The notes beneath the pieces were generated by a model, which was not told where the DNA came from, did not search any database, and saw only the letters and a program-made list of their open reading frames with translations. Shown here piece after piece: positions 63,450 through 64,000 of a stretch of 64,000 bases of DNA. A program made the translations under genes and the position numbers. Each line of letters begins with the position of its first letter. Positions within the stretch are counted from its first letter, which is position 1. Source of the DNA: Cytophagales bacterium (GTDB lineage Bacteria; Bacteroidota; Bacteroidia; Cytophagales; Cyclobacteriaceae); the NCBI GenBank assembly GCA_022360055.1, contig JAKSDO010000099.1, positions 1 to 64,000 on the forward strand. The letters are read 5' to 3'.

Positions 63450-64000
63450 TTATTTTTCAGGCAATCCCTCCCATACCGGTCCTTCACTTATCACTTCTTT
63501 GTAATATTTAAGAAGTGCCGTTTTCAATTCTTCGGACGCTATGGAATCTCGACCGTATATGTCGTTCTTCTGCCCGGGATCTTCTTTGACATTGTAAATC
63601 TGAAACGCTTCCAGTTTTGCATTTTTAAAGAATACCTGATCAAGGGAATCAAACGGGTGCGATGGGGATCTATAGACATCTTCCGTATTTCCCATAATAA
63701 TATAGTCGCCTTGCCTCAGGGCTGAAATCGGGTAGCGCTTATAGAAAAACCAATACAAGGGTCTGTCTCTCTGAAAAGGTTTGCCAAGCAATACAGGCAA
63801 AATGCTATTTCCGTCCAGTGTACGGTCAGCGGGAGCATTTGATTCTGTGATCGTCGCAATTGTAGGTAACAGATCCACAAATCCTGCAGGGATGTCAGTT
63901 TCCCTTCCCGGATTCACCTTTCCGGGCCAGCGAATGATTCCGGGGACACGAATTCCTCCTTCGTATAAAAATGATTTCTTCCCCCGAAACGCTCCGGTAG
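63450..64000 (-). CDS. Sulfatase (alkaline phosphatase fold), C-terminal part
   Basis: The gene continues beyond the window edge, so only about 183 C-terminal residues are visible. The fragment starts with a segment including KKSFLYEGGIRVPGIIRWPG, the typical strand of arylsulfatases just after the catalytic core, then DLLPTIATI and LDGNSILPVLLGK and a C-terminal helical region. The catalytic Cys/Ser maturation motif lies outside the window. It should desulfate a sugar or polysaccharide after export. Located upstream of the barrel relic and the SGNH gene on the same strand. Confidence 0.9.
   Translation of the reverse strand, partial: TGAFRGKKSFLYEGGIRVPGIIRWPGKVNPGRETDIPAGFVDLLPTIATITESNAPADRTLDGNSILPVLLGKPFQRDRPLYWFFYKRYPISALRQGDYIIMGNTEDVYRSPSHPFDSLDQVFFKNAKLEAFQIYNVKEDPGQKNDIYGRDSIASEELKTALLKYYKEVISEGPVWEGLPEK

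Noticed and set aside
1-64000. CRISPR arrays, tRNA or rRNA genes, transposases
   Set aside because: No regularly spaced repeats, no tRNA-like T-loop or cloverleaf stretch and no DDE or serine recombinase motif was recognised on reading; a tRNAscan and IS search would settle this.

Overview
The window looks like chromosomal DNA of a bacterium of the phylum Bacteroidetes (Bacteroidota), probably a Cytophagia/Saprospiria-like environmental or marine lineage. The evidence is the set of families (two-component regulator propeller kinase with a Y_Y_Y domain, DUF5916/CBM9 protein, LVIVD lipoprotein, Tat-signal sugar-phosphate isomerase-like proteins, PIG-L deacetylase with a long C-terminal part), the weak ribosome-binding sites, the AT-rich intergenic DNA and the outer-membrane barrel end terminating in Phe. 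No rRNA, tRNA, CRISPR array, insertion sequence or prophage was recognised. That lineage call is inference, since no marker gene was compared.

0-50 kb is mostly ordinary chromosome. Reading left to right it holds: a short tandem repeat; a BCCT transporter back to back with a DUF2461 gene; a PLP enzyme; an egtB-egtD ergothioneine pair; a hemerythrin (RIC-type) protein overlapping a LuxR-type regulator; a large propeller histidine kinase; a five-gene minus-strand run (bile-acid-symporter-like transporter, DUF456, apparently exported methyltransferase, KTSC-like protein, kinase); a DUF5916 protein; an M61 peptidase; korAB 2-oxoacid:ferredoxin oxidoreductase; nadA-nadB; a peroxiredoxin; a sigma-54 response regulator followed by a multi-domain hybrid kinase; rfbD; hsp20; YfiT-like DinB protein; PIG-L deacetylase; a membrane protein with an HisKA helix pair but no ATPase domain; purU; an SDR; a cytochrome-c-fused sugar dehydrogenase; trmJ-like; and a fadD-like ligase.

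51-64 kb is the accessory part. After a small GyrI-like / zinc-ribbon / WYL-regulator group comes a GntR-type regulator with a LacI-like ligand domain, preceded by a 20-bp palindrome, and then a plus-strand run that makes up a corrinoid-dependent methyl-transfer system: UroD-family methyltransferase, an unidentified 120-residue ORF joined to both neighbours by 4-nt overlaps, a TIM-barrel isomerase-like protein, a phytanoyl-CoA-dioxygenase-like oxygenase, a wreck of a second UroD-family gene, a B12-binding corrinoid protein, a homocysteine S-methyltransferase and a MetH-activation-domain protein. The expected flow is: substrate methyl group to corrinoid protein, to homocysteine, with the activation protein rescuing oxidised cobalamin. 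The substrate is unknown; the sugar-type regulator, TIM-barrel protein, and the neighbouring SGNH hydrolase and sulfatase suggest a methylated sugar, polyol or related osmolyte.

The most informative observation is decay inside that system: the 70-codon ORF at 57940-58152 joins the N-terminal start of one UroD-family protein directly to its C-terminal end, in frame, with roughly 250 or more residues missing. Further decay is visible at the right end, where an outer-membrane barrel C-terminus lies in frame directly behind the sulfatase stop codon, and in the 616-bp gap before the activation gene, which holds an imperfect inverted repeat. Several genes appear to use TTG or GTG starts; these are noted individually.
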